NCBI GenBank assembly: GCA_949752735.1
Contig: OX457039.1
Location: 22,648,330 to 22,712,329, forward strand
Direction: 5' to 3'
Length of the DNA: 64,000 bases
Origin: Lumbricus terrestris
Lineage: Eukaryota > Annelida > Clitellata > Crassiclitellata > Lumbricidae
Positions 11,075 through 22,151 of this stretch are shown here, piece by piece (position 1 is the first letter of the stretch; each line of letters begins with the position of its first letter). The notes below the pieces were generated by a model. The model had not been told where the DNA came from. It was given only the letters and a program-made list of their open reading frames with translations, and searched no databases. A program made the position numbers and the translations under genes.

Positions 11075-13965
11075 TCGATTGCATACCACCTGGCTACTCT
11101 CTTCAAAGCTTCCCTCGAATAACCGCCTCCTCTAAATCCTCAAAAATATCTGGTGGCGGCACTGCCTTCCTGGTTCGTGAGCCGGCTGTCGTCCTAAATT
11201 CTTCTCGCCACACATTCAGTTCTTTCGAATGCTCGTCCACAACACTTCGACTTTCCTCAGACCTACTCACAGTTTTCAACATCTACCGTCCTCCTACCTC
11301 GTCTAATTACTCCTCTAAAAACTCAGTCTTTCTTGATGAATTTAGCTCTCTCCTCTCACTTGCTGCCACTACTCCCAACGAATTCTTATTCACTGGCGAT
11401 TTCAACGTCCATGTTGACGACCCATCTAACTCTCATGCAACTGACTTTCTGAACCTCCTCTCATCAGTCAATCTCGTCCAACATGTCAACTTTCCGACCC
11501 ACATCAAGAATCACACCCTCGACCTTGTCATAACTGCCAACACCTCCCTTTTATCTCCAAAGCTATCGCACTCTATTCTCAACATAACTGATCATTATCT
11601 TATCATGGCTGACCTTGAAATTAAGCCTTTTGCTCGGCTTCCTCCTTCCACTCACTCTTTCCGTCGCACTGGGTCTATTGACTCTCAGGCCTTCATCAAA
11701 GATATTCGCAATTCTCAACTTGTTCTTAATCCTCCCTCTTCCCTTGATGACCTGCTATCTTGCTACAATTCCACTCTTTCCGACCTCCTTGACATTCACG
11801 CACCACTCATCACCAAACCCAGCTCACATGCCATTAACCCTTGGTTCACCTCCTACCTCCAAGCCTTTAAAACCTTCCATAGGCGACTTCAGCACATCTA
11901 CAAGAGCGCCACTGACGCTCTATCCCGAGAAAAAGCCCTTTCCAACCTAAAATCAGCTACAAACAGATACCATAAACTCATTGCTGCTACAAAAAGGAAA
12001 TATTACTCTTCGCTCATTCACTCCAGTTCCTCCAACCCTCGCCACCTCTGGAGAGCTGTCAACTCTCTTCTTCATCGCAAATCGCCCTCCCCACTACCGA
12101 GCTCCATTCCACCCCCCTTTATGGCCGATACATTCTGTTCATTCTTCTCGAACAAAATCTCATCCCTTCGCTTCACATTACAGTCCCTTCTCGATTCACA
12201 ATCCTCCAACACTGATCCACCTCCATTTCCAAATCCTGCTCCTCCTGTCTCTCAGTCATCCCTTCCAATACTCCATCCTGCCTCTGAAGCTGAAGTGTCA
12301 CTCTTGTTAAATTCTCTTCCTAACAAACAGTGTGAATTAGATCCCATCCCAACTGCTCTTCTAAAAGACTGCGCCTCCGTCCTCATTCCTATAATCACTA
12401 AAATTATCAATCTTTCACTCTCCACTGGCAATTTTCCAATGGTCTTCAAGCAATCTCTCGTCACTCCCCTTCTGAAAAAGGCAAATCTTGACAAGGAAAA
12501 CCTATCAAATTACTGACCCATCTCCAACCTTTCTTTTCTATCGAAATTAACTGAACGAATTGTCCTTGCCCGCCTAAACGATTACCTCTCTTCTAACTCG
12601 CTCCTCAATCCCCACCAATCTGGCTTTACTAAACACCACTCCACAGAAACTCTACTCGTCTCTCTCTACAATAAACTGGTCTCGGCCGTCAGTCATCAGC
12701 AGGTATCCTGACTCTGTCTCCTTGGCATCTCCGCTGCATTCGACACCATCGATCATAGTCTCCTTCTTAATCGACTCTCTTCTTCTTTTGGCGTCTCTGG
12801 CACTGCTCTACTCTGGTTCGAGTCCTACTTGTCTTCCAGATCTTTCTCTGTTAAAGCCTCCAGTCACTGTTCGAAACCTCTTCCACTATCTTGCGGCGTT
12901 CCTCAAGGCTCCGTCCTGGGTCCACTCCTCTTCATTCTCTACACCACTCCTTTAAGTCATCTCATAAAATCCTCGTCTGTTGACCACCATCTCTATGCAG
13001 ACGACACCCAACTCTTCATATCCTTTTCCCCAGGCTCTTTCTCCACCTCCATTGCTGAACTTCTCAATGTGGTCAATCTGATCTCTCAATGGATGTCGTC
13101 CAACCTCCTCTGCCTCAACCCCTCCAAAACAGAGTTCATTATTCTAGGCCTTCCTGACCAAATCAAGAAAATTCCTGACCCTTCAATACACCTATCGACT
13201 AACTCTTCATCTCTTACCTTCACCTCTGAAGCTCCGGTCCGCAATCTTGGTGTAATGTTTGATTCACATCTCTCCTTCTCTAACCACATCTCTAATCTAT
13301 CGCGCTCCTGCTTCATGCACAGCCGGGACCTCCGACGCATCCGACCCATGCTTGATTTCAAAACTGCTTCCACCATTGCTACGTCCATCGTCCATTCAAA
13401 GCTTGACTATTGCAATTCCCTGTTCTTAAATCTTGATTCCACACAACTTAAGCGCCTCCAACTCATACAAAATTCTCTTGCTAGAGCCGTCACCAGAACA
13501 CCCAGACATCATCACATCACCCCCATCCTCAAGTCTCTTCACTGGTTGAAAATCCCAGAGCGAATTCACTACAAAGTTCTCTCCTTAACATACAACTCCT
13601 TACAATGCTCCCAGCCCAGATATCTTCGCGAACTGTTCACCATCCAGCCTACCCGTTCTACCCGATCATCCGCCTGCCTTACACTCTCTCGACCGCCGGT
13701 CACAAGTCATCTCAAGTTCTCCAACCGAGCCATATCCAACTCAGCACCACGCCTTTGGAATGATCTGCCTGCTGAGTTCCGATCCTTTTCAGTTCCTCCT
13801 CCATCATTACTAATCACACACCATCACCTTCCTCAGGCTCCTCTATCCATCACACCTCGGGCCTTTCACTCGAAACTAAAGACACTCCTGTTCAAGAACT
13901 CTTATCCTGTTTCATCTGATCCCCCACCCTCCAATTCCCGGCTCAGACGATACCCACCTTAGTAG
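10930..13965 (+). pseudogene. L2-like LINE ORF2 (endonuclease + RT), two stops
   Basis: One reading frame runs from about 10933 to a stop after 13962. EEP endonuclease motifs: LYSLNIRSLPN, ALQETWLS, FTGDFNVHVDD and NITDHYLIM. The linker and RT follow: ELDPIPTALLKDC, NY-stop-PISNLSFLSKL, AAFDTIDHSLLLNRL, CGVPQGSVLGPLLF and LYADDTQLFI (catalytic Asp pair), and a C-terminal LWNDLPAEFRS region. It is broken by TGA at 12514-12516, where Arg of NYRPIS belongs, and by TGA at about 12712. The second half of the frame (12829-13962, 377 codons) is uninterrupted. It lies inside the 9899-14345 composite in the same direction as the outer LINE. Confidence 0.85.
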
Positions 13966-14207
13966 CTGTTCCACACTTCTGATCATACGGTACCTCGACC
14001 CGGACCACCATGGACTACTCTTACGGACAACCCTTTTGACTCAACTCATTTGATCTTGATCCTATGGTAACTCGACCCGGACCACCTCGGACTACTCTCA
14101 CGGACAACCCTCCTAACTCAACGCAGCGCTCGTGAATAAGCCGGTGCCCCGCGCTTGGCTTTCCAGTGGCGCTTTAGAAATTATGAGATTACGATTACGA
14201 TTACGAT
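13966..14207 (+). repeat. 3' UTR of inner L2-like LINE with ~75-bp duplication
   Basis: CTCGACCCGGACCACC...ACGGACAACCC occurs twice (about 13995 and 14070). The UTR ends with GTGGCGCTTTAGAAATTATG followed by a short ATTACG run, matching the L2-like pattern of a GCGCTTTATAAAT tail followed by a private microsatellite. Confidence 0.65.
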
Positions 14208-14345
14208 CACCTCTAGGCCGACTCTTCATCGATGCTATTTCTTTTAAGAGCGCCGCTCTTATGTCGGCGCCTTTATGTCGGTCGCCCTTTTGTCGGCGCC
14301 CTATTGTCGGCGCCTTTTTGTCGGGCGCCCTTTTGACGGGGTGCC

Positions 14346-15785
14346 GCCAGAATTACCGCCCCATATCTAACCTTTCTTTCCTTTCCAAGACTCTTGAACG
14401 GCTGGTTTCGCTACAGATTATTCCTTATCTTGAACAATCAGGACTTCTGCCACCTAGTCAATCTGGCTTTAGGGATAATCATTCTACCGAAACTGTCCTC
14501 ATCTCTCTTCTGTCTGACATCTACTCAGCAATAGATAGATCTCAACTTAGCCTCTTGGCTCTCTTTGATGTCTCAGCTGCGTTTGACATGGTTGACCACG
14601 AAATATTACTTCAGCGCCTTGAGACCTCCTGTGGTATCACTGGCTCCCCACTGATCTGGCTCAAGTCTTACCTTACTGATCGTACTCAAATGGTTGTTTG
14701 TGGAAACTCCAGAACTCCTCGGGTCTTTGTTAAAAATGGTGTCCCCAGGGCTCTGTTCTGGGTCCTTTACTTTATCTCTTGTACCGGTATACTGCTGACA
14801 TTCCATCCATATTCTCTAAACACTTGGCAACTGGTCACCTCTTTGCTGATGACGCGCAGGCACTTGTTCACGGTCTATCATCCTTTCAGTTTCTTCTTGA
14901 TGCCCGCGTAGATGCTCTTTCTCGAGACTTGCAGCTTTGTATGTCTTCCAACCGGCTCTCTCTGAATCCAAATAAGACGCAACTCATTCGGTTCGGCACT
15001 CGCCAACGGCTTCTTAAGCTTGATTTGGCCCTTCTAAAAGAGAGATTTCCCTACTTTACTTTCCAATCAAGTGTTCGAGACCTTGGAGTAGTCCTGGACA
15101 GCATGCTTACCTTTGCTCCACACATTGCCAGTCTCACTCGCTATTCCTACTTTCATTTCAGGCGGCTTAGGGCAATCCGTCGCTCCGTCTCATCCTCTGT
15201 CTTTACTTCAATCGTTCATGCCTTCGTCTGTTCCCGAATTGACTATTGTAATTTGCTATTGGTTAGCCTTCCAAAAGTTCGTCTCTCCCCTCTTCAGTCT
15301 GTCCTAAACTCTGCGGCCAGACTAGGCCTAATAGCCCGGCTTCATCGCTATTCACACATCTCTGCTTTTATGTTTGACCATCTTCATTGGCTTCCCCTTA
15401 TTGCTCGGATACAACTCAAGGTTCTGACATTAATCTGCCGGTCATGTACTGGCCGAGCTCCCATGTACGGTACCTCTGTGACCTCATCCATCTGCCGATC
15501 TCGGCCACTTCTCTTCGCCCGCTACGCTCCTTTGATCGGCATGATCTCTTTGTCCCGCGAGCTAGGACTGCCTTAGCTAGAATGCGTGCCTTTGCTCTCA
15601 TTGGCCCGGCATTGTGGAACCAGCTTCCTCCTTCAACGCGTTCCTCCATATTAACTGGTGGGCCTAATGCCTCTTTTCGGTGTCTCAAGACTACTTTTCT
15701 CTCTCTTGGTCTAACGTACTGGGAGCGCCTCTGATTGGTGTGCACTGTGAGAGGCGCTTTATAAATTTATAAATACAAATTTATA
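14346..15785 (+). pseudogene. L2-like LINE ORF2, 3' half (RT to tail)
   Basis: This continues the LINE interrupted at 9898. RT motifs: QNYRPISNLSFLSK, SAAFDMVDHEILLQRL, PQGSVLGPLLYLLY, HLFADDAQALV (catalytic Asp pair), SRIDYCNLLL and LHWLPLIARIQ, then the C-terminal ALWNQLPPSTRS. There are two visible frame breaks: a lost C in the GVPQGS codons at about 14742, and a GGTAC insertion at about 15467-15471 inside MYLCDLIHL. The last codons, TACTGGGAGCGCCTCTGA, run straight into the GGCGCTTTATAAATTTATAAATA-type tail, so the conserved tail overlaps the end of the gene. It meets another LINE tail-to-tail at about 15785. Confidence 0.85.
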
Positions 15786-16920
15786 AATACAATGCAGACA
15801 GATGATCTGGATTGAGCGATAGCGGTCCTGACGCGGGGAACAAAGAGGTCAAGCCGATCAAAGAACCTACGAGGACGCAGCGAAGTGAAAGAAATGGGGC
15901 GAAGTATAAGAGCACAAAGATACTCAGGAGCAAGACTCAATATGAATTTGATGACCAAAATGAGAACTTCGATTGTACAGGAGCTGAAAGTGGAAGCCAG
16001 TGAAGTTGTTCAGTCATGAATGTAGAAATGTGGGAGAATCGAGGAAGACGGGCAACGAGCCAAGCAGCAGCAGCAGCATTGAGTGCATACTGTAAAGGAG
16101 TTAGCCGAACCTTATTAAGGCCAACAAGGACAGAAATTACAGTAGTAAATCCGAGAACAGACGAAGGCGTGAATAATAGAGGTAAAACTCGAGGATAAAA
16201 GAGTTTGCGAATAGCCCTGAGACGCCTTAACTGGAAGTAGTAAGAACGAGTAAGCTTGGCAATGTGTTCGGTAAAGGTTCGAGAACTATAATTATAGTGT
16301 GGCCTAGGTCTCAAACACTAGACGAAAAGTTGAAGTGAGAAAACGTTTGAGAGAGTAATGCGTAGTCAAGTTTTTGGAGCTGCTTGGAAGTGCACAACCA
16401 AATCAACTGGATTTTTGAAGAGTTCAAGGAGAAAGGGTTATAAGACATCCAAAGATGGAAATCTTGAGATAGAGCATCAATTTGACTTGCAAGAAGGTGA
16501 GCAGAAGGGGCCCATAAACATAGGCTTAAACATCATCAAGGAAACGGTGGCCAGCAGCAGAATGGTTGGGGAAAGAGAGGGAATGCCATCCGTGTAAAGG
16601 ATGAATAATTGCGGGCCTATGGGACAGAACCCTGAGGAACACCCAAAGACCCAGTGGTTGAGAAAGACGCACTTCAACGTCTGTCGACTACTGATGCCAC
16701 GATTCAGATAATTGACAGATGAGCTTGAATGTCGTCAGCACATAGCTGACTCAAAACACCGCAGAATGCAAGGACAGTTGCAATATTAGCAACTTATAAT
16801 ATGTTAAGCAATGAGCCGATAACAGCCCTAGTAGACCAATAAATGCTACAAGAATGGCCATTCAAAAAACAGCGATGCCAATCGAGCGGAGTGCCGGATA
16901 CATAGACAGTGCGGCCATAG
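15786..16920 (-). pseudogene. L2-like LINE RT fragment, minus strand, degenerate
   Basis: The minus strand shows pieces of the RT and C-terminal region in several frames. Around 16680-16480 is LGVPQGSVP, then LFILYTDGIPSLSP. At 16314-15937 are FTEHIAKLTRSYYFQLRRLRAI and FMTEQLHWLPLSAPVQ. At 15900-15790 is RFFDRLDLFVPRVRTAIAQ. All match the LINE at 14346-15780 in order, and the two 3' ends abut. Many frame breaks make this an old copy. About 16920 to 17215 holds nothing I recognise. Confidence 0.75.
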
Positions 16921-17215
16921 ATGATTACAGAAGAAGCCATTAAAATTACTGCAACGTCTGAGACATATTATGACATACTTCTCGGTTACTATGAAACGGT
17001 GTGCATAGCCTAGCACATGTGTCAAACAAGACTTAGCACAGCAAAGTTAGGTTCGTTTGGTTTGGTCATGTGAAGTCTACAACATGTACATCAGAAATCA
17101 GATAGAGTCACGGCTTCTATTGCTGATGTTCGCTGACCATCTGGTTTTTTAGAGCTCCTCCACATGACTGTTTGCCTTTTATGTTATCACATTATTTCGG
17201 TTAATTTGTACACAG

Positions 17216-17281
17216 GTCTGGGATTTTGGTTCTGCTGAGAAAATTGTTGATGTTCCAGATGACCATAGCGGGTACTGTTTG
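17216..17281 (+). CDS. WD40-repeat protein, internal exon B
   Basis: A 66-base exon bounded by ACACAG at its 5' side and the strong donor GTAAGT at 17282. Its 22 codons read VWDFGSAEKIVDVPDD then HSGYCL. VWDF is the Trp-Asp end of one WD40 repeat, whose first part is exon A (3542-3641). It joins both neighbours in phase 0. It lies between LINE debris and the satellite, in an otherwise non-coding stretch, and has no stop codon, which supports a real exon. Confidence 0.75.
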
Positions 17282-17479
17282 GTAAGTATGCCATCAATAA
17301 ATACTAAGTTCATGCTTAGCTCTGATTAAATGGGAAGATGTCCTAGTTTTAAATATCGGATGTTTACTAACAAGTTCTCGTAAACATAAATTTCAGTACA
17401 AGAACAATTCCTATTTGATCAGAGTTAAGCTCAAACTGAGCAAAGATCAGGAAAGCATCACCGTGTTTTCACCGTGAAG

Positions 17480-17832
17480 ATTCAGATACATGACGTTTTG
17501 GCGCCGCCGTTTGGCGCCGCTGTTTTGGGGCTGTTGGAACGACAATTTTTTATCAATTCAACTTTCATTGGAGTAACACTTATTTTTCTTCAATCTATTG
17601 CTATTTAAATAGCAATAATTTATAATCAACCCAGCTCCTATTTAATGAATAACTTGTCACTAATCCCACTTCTATTTAAGATAAAATAATTTTCTTCAAT
17701 CCAACTTCTATTTCAGCAAAAATGTTTTCGTCAATCCAGCTTTATAGATGAATTCTCGCATCAAACCCAGTTCTAATTAGGCAGAAAAGAATTCCATTCA
17801 TCCAGCTTCTGTTGAAGCAAATATTTAGTTTT
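17480..17832. repeat. foldback inner-domain sequence, diverged
   Basis: Starts with GGCGCCGCCGTTTGGCGCCG, like the GC-rich outer units of the element at 9899. It continues with four to six diverged copies of the TTCATCAATCCAGCTTCTATTTCAG unit at about 35-bp spacing. It leads directly into the satellite, so the satellite could be the loop or interior of a damaged foldback element. Confidence 0.6.
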
Positions 17833-20407
17833 AACTGCTTATAGGCTATAATTTTAAACAACTTTTGCACGTGTATGGGGGCCCCTATTTGGAAGTCCAT
17901 TTTCAGACAGATTCGTCTTAAATTCAGCCAGAATTGCTAGCAAGGGCTACCAGTTTTAACTACTTATATAATTTTAAGCAACTTTTGCACATGTGTGGGG
18001 ACCCTTATTGGAAATCCATTTTCAGGCGGATTCATCTTAAAAGTTAAAATCAGCCAGAATTGCTAGCAATGGCTATCAGTTTTAGCTGCTTATATAATTT
18101 TAAGCAACTTTTGCACATGTGTGAGGACCCTTATTGGAAATCCATTTTCAGGCAGATTCATCTTAAAAGTTAAAATCAGCCAGAATTGCTAGCAATGGCT
18201 ATCAGTTTTAGCTACTTATATACCGTAATTTTAAGCAACTTTTGCACATGTGTGAGGACCCTTATTGGAAATCCATTTTCAGGCGGATTCATCTTAAAAG
18301 TTAAAATCAGCCAGAATTGCTAGCAATGGCTATCAGTTTTCGCTACTTATATAAATTTAAGCAACTTTTGCACATGTGTGAGGACCCTTATTGGAAATCC
18401 ATTTTCAGGCGGATTCATCTTAGAAGTTAAAATCAGCCAGAATTGCTAGCAATGGCTATCAGTTTTAGATACTTATATAATTTTAAGCAACTTTTGCACA
18501 TGTGTGAGGACCCTTATTGGAAATCCATTTTCAGGCGGATTCATCTTAAAAGTTAAAATCAGCCAGAATTGCTAGCAATGGCTATCAGTTTTAGCTACTT
18601 ATATACCGTAATTTTAAGCAACTTTTGCACATGTGTGAGGACCCTTATTGGAAATCCATTTTCAGGCAGATTCATCTTAAAAGTTAAAATCAGCCAGAAT
18701 TGCTAGCAATGGCTATCAGTTTTAGCTACTTATATACCGTAATTTTAAGCAACTTTTGCACATGTGTGAGGACCCTTATTGGAAATCCATTTTCAGGCGG
18801 ATTCATCTTAAAAGTTAAAATCAGCCAGAATTGCTAGCAATGGCTATCAGTTTAAACTACTTATATAATTTTAAGCAACTTTTGCACATGTGTGAGGACC
18901 CTTATTGGAAATCCATTTTCAGGCGGATTCATCTTAAAAGTTAAAATCAGCCAGAATTGCTAGCAATGGCTATCAGTTTTAGCTACTTATATAATTTTAA
19001 GCAACTTTTGCACATGTGTGAGGACCCTTATTGGAAATCCATTTTCAGGCGGATTCATCTTAAAAGTTAAAATCAGCCAGAATTGCTAGCAATGGCTATC
19101 AGTTTTAGCTACTTATATAATTTTAAGCAACTTTTGCACATGTGTGGGGACCCTTATTGGAAATCCATTTTCAGGCAGATTCATCTAAAAAGTTAAAATC
19201 AACCAGAATTGCTAGCAATGGCTATCAGTTTAAACTACTTATATAAATTTAAGCAACTTTTGCACATGTGTGGGGACCCTTATTGGAAATCCATTTTCAG
19301 GCGGATTCATCTTAGAAGTTAAAATCAGCCAGAATTGCTAGCAATGGCTATCAGTTTTAGCTACTTATATAATTTTAAGCAACTTTTGCACATGTGTGAG
19401 GACCCTTATTGGAAATCCATTTTCAGGCGGATTCATCTTAAAAGTTAAAATCAGCCAGAATTGCTAGCAATGGCTATCAGTTTAAACTACTTATATAAAT
19501 TTAAGCAACTTTTGCACATGTGTGGCGACCCTTATTGGAAATCCATTTTCAGGCGGATTCATCTTAGAAGTTAAAATCAGCCAGAATTGCTAGCAATGGC
19601 TATCAGTTTTAGCTACTTATATAATTTTAAGCAACTTTTGCACATGTGTGAGGACCCTTATTGGAAATCCATTTTCAGGCGGATTCATCTTAAAAGTTAA
19701 AATCAGCCAGAATTGCTAGCAATGGCTATCAGTTTTAGCTACTTATATACAGTAATTTTAAGCAACTTTTGCACATGTGTGAGGACCCTTATTGGAAATC
19801 CATTTTCAGGCGGATTCATCTTAAAAGTTAAAATCAGCCAGAATTGCTAGCAATGGCTATCAGTTTTAGCTACTTATATAATTTTAAGCAACTTTTGCAC
19901 ATGTGTGAGGACCCTTATTGGAAATCCATTTTCAGGCGGATTCATCTTAGAAGTTAAAATCAGCCAGAATTGCTAGCAATGGCTATCACTTTTAGCTACT
20001 TATATAATTTTAAGCAACTTTTGCACATGTGTGAGGACCCTTATTGGAAATCCATTTTCAGGCAGATTCATCTTAAAAGTTAAAATCAGCCAGAATTGCT
20101 AGCAATGGCTATCAGTTTTAGCTGCTTATATAATTTTAAGCAACTTTTGCACATGTGTGAGGACCCTTATTGGAAATCCATTTTCAGGCGGATTCATCTT
20201 AGAAGTTAAAATCAGTCAGAATTGCTAGCAATGGCTATCAGTTTAAACTACTTATATAAATTTAAGCAACTTTTGCACATGTGTGGGGACCCTTATTGGA
20301 AATCCATTTTCAGGCAGATTCATCTTAAAAGTTAAAATCAGCCAGAATTGCTAGCAATGGCTATCCGTTTTAGCTACTTATATACCGTAATTTTAAGCAA
20401 CTTTTGC
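17833..20407. repeat. 126-bp satellite array, left block
   Basis: About 20 head-to-tail monomers of roughly 126 bp, for example AGCAACTTTTGCACATGTGTG at 17977, 18103 and 18234. Each has GGCGGATTCATCTTAAAAG and the perfect 12-bp palindrome ATTGCTAGCAAT. Monomers differ mainly before the AGCAAC start: ATAATTTTAAG, ATAAATTTAAG or the 5-bp longer ATACCGTAATTTTAAG. The first two monomers are the most diverged, as expected at an array edge. No coding sequence. Confidence 0.9.
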
Positions 20408-21289
20408 TTTTGATAATGGCCATGGCATTGGAGGGGACAGAGGAGAGAGCGGTGATAGGAGGAGAACTGATTAGCGATCTCAGATTTGCAGACGACATTG
20501 CGCTACTGGGGAGAAGGAGGAGGGTTTGCAGGATTCGTTAACGAGAGTTGTGCAGGTAGGCAAAAAAATGGGTATGTGCATCAACGTTCAAAAAACGGAA
20601 TGTCAATACATTGGGAGAGAAGGGACACGGCTTGCATTGAATGTGGATGGTCAGATACTGGAGCAAAAGGAGAGTTTCGTGTATCTGGGAGGTCTTATCG
20701 ATGCCAACGGGGGATCAGAAAAGGACGTTGAAAGAAGAATTGGGCTTGCTCGAGGAATATTGCAGAGATTGCATAGGATCTGGAGATCAAAGGAAATTAG
20801 TAAGACCACCAAGGTGCGAATATACGAGACCTTGGTGCTGAGCGTACTGTTATACAACTCAGAGACGTGGACGCTGAAGGAGACACAGAAAAGACGGTTG
20901 AGGGTATTCGAAATGACGTGCTTGCGAAGGATAGAAGGGATCACAAGGAGGGAAAGGATACGAAACACGGAAATACACAGCAGACTGAAGATACAACGAG
21001 ACATCGTGGACAGGATCCAGATCAGAAGAATGCGGTACTTTGGACATGTCGTCAGAATGAAAAGTGGAAGATATCCAAAGGTGGCATTGCAGGGATATGT
21101 GCATGGGAAGAGGAGAAGAGGCAGACCCAGGAAGCGATGGATAGATGTGGCAGAATAGGATTGCCAGGAGATGGGACTAACCGTGGGAGAGGCGACGCGG
21201 AGAGCGCAGGACAGGGATGACTGGAGGCTATCCATAAAGGAGCGGCTGATGCGGGCGAAAGCTTCGCCAGGGCCATAAGTCAGTAAGTC
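20408..21289 (+). mobile_element. 5'-truncated RTE-like LINE inserted in the satellite
   Basis: It begins within the RT palm and ends in a short TAAGTCAGTAAGTC tail. Perfect 13-bp target duplications AAGCAACTTTTGC flank it (20395-20407 and 21290-21302), both being satellite sequence. This dates the insertion after array formation. A 5'-truncated end, a short repeated 3' tail and a long target duplication fit target-primed reverse transcription. Confidence 0.9.
20412..21275 (+). pseudogene. RTE-like reverse transcriptase C-terminal fragment
   Basis: The reading begins LISDLRFADDIALLG (catalytic FADD) near 20465. A one-base indel at about 20510 moves it to the frame 20526-21158: QVGKKMGMCINVQKTE, SFVYLGGLIDANGG, RIGLARGILQRL, LLYNSETWTL, CLRRIEGITRRERI and MRYFGHVVRM. 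A TAG at 21156-21158 stops it. The downstream frame still reads MGLTVGEATRRAQDRDDW, the family's usual C-terminus. These are the palm end, thumb and zinc-finger-region features of RTE-group LINEs. Truncated and inactive. Confidence 0.85.
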
Positions 21290-21935
21290 AAGCAACTTTT
21301 GCACATGTGTGAGGACCCTTATTGGAAATCCATTTTCAGGCGGATTCATCTTAAAAGTTAAAATCAGCCAGAATTGCTAGCAATGGCTATCAGTTTAAAC
21401 TACTTATATAAATTTAAGCAACTTTTGCACATGTGTGGCGACCCTTATTGGAAATCCATTTTCAGGCGGATTCATCTTAGAAGTTAAAATCAGCCAGAAT
21501 TGCTAGCAATGGCTATCAGTTTTAGCTACTTATATAATTTTAAGCAACTTTTGCACATGTGTGGGGACCCTTATTGGAAATCCATTTTCAGGCAGATTCA
21601 TCTTAAAAGTTAAAATCAGCCAGAATTGCTAGCAATGGCTATCAGTTTTAGCTACTTATATACCGTAATTTAAAGCAACTTTTGCACATGTGTGAGGACC
21701 CTTATTGGAAATCCATTTTCAGGCGGATTCATCTTAGAAGTTAAAATCAGCCAGAATTGCTAGCAATGGCTATCAGTTTTAGCTACTTATATAATTTTAA
21801 GCAACTTTTGCACATGTGTGGGAACCCTTATTGGAAATCCATTTTCAGGCAGCTTCATCTAAAAGTTAAAATCAGCCAGAATTGCTAAGAATGGCTATCA
21901 GTTTTAACTGCTCATAGAATTGTAAACACTTAATA
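21290..21935. repeat. 126-bp satellite array, right block
   Basis: Continues the left block after the LINE for about five more monomers with the same consensus. The last monomer is diverged (GCAGCTTCATCTAAAAG, ATTGCTAAGAATGG), marking the array edge. Next comes unrecognised DNA to 22151. Within it, 22031-22080 (GTAACCGCGAAAATAGTATA and ATCAGTGGCGGC) is repeated in inverse at about 53214-53262. Confidence 0.85.
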
Positions 21936-22151
21936 CCTCATCCCATCGGAATTCAAGTGCTATGTGATGCATCTATGAATAGAATCATGACACACTGTGT
22001 TTTTACGAATAAGGTCTACTATACAGTACCGGTGTAACCGCGAAAATAGTATAGTTGGATGGTTTGTGATCAGTGGCGGCACTACAGCGGGGCAAATCAG
22101 GGCACGTGTTCTAGTACAAATTCTTTGCCCTGGTCGTTGTACTGCAATAAG

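Larger units (their letters stand above)
9899..14345. mobile_element. 4.4-kb foldback-like composite carrying a LINE
   Basis: The left arm, 9899-9990 (GGTGACCCGTCAAAAAGG then GGGCGCCGACATAAGGGCG), is repeated in inverse at 14222-14345, down to the shared stretch CGGCGCTCTTAAAAGAAAT. Both arms are made of short GGGCGCCGACAAAA units. Flanks GCCAGAAC (9891-9898) and GCCAGAAT (14346-14353) match at 7 of 8 positions, and removing the insert restores the host LINE reading LCQNYRPISNL. So this is an insertion into the L2-like LINE of 8073-15780. It holds 450 bp of unrecognised DNA (9991-10447) and then a second L2-like LINE. No transposase was found. The terminus GGTGACC also ends the element at 26524. 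Confidence 0.8.

Noticed and set aside
17833..21935. CRISPR-like array
   Set aside because: The repeats are contiguous 126-bp monomers without unique spacers, in a eukaryotic intron; this is a satellite.
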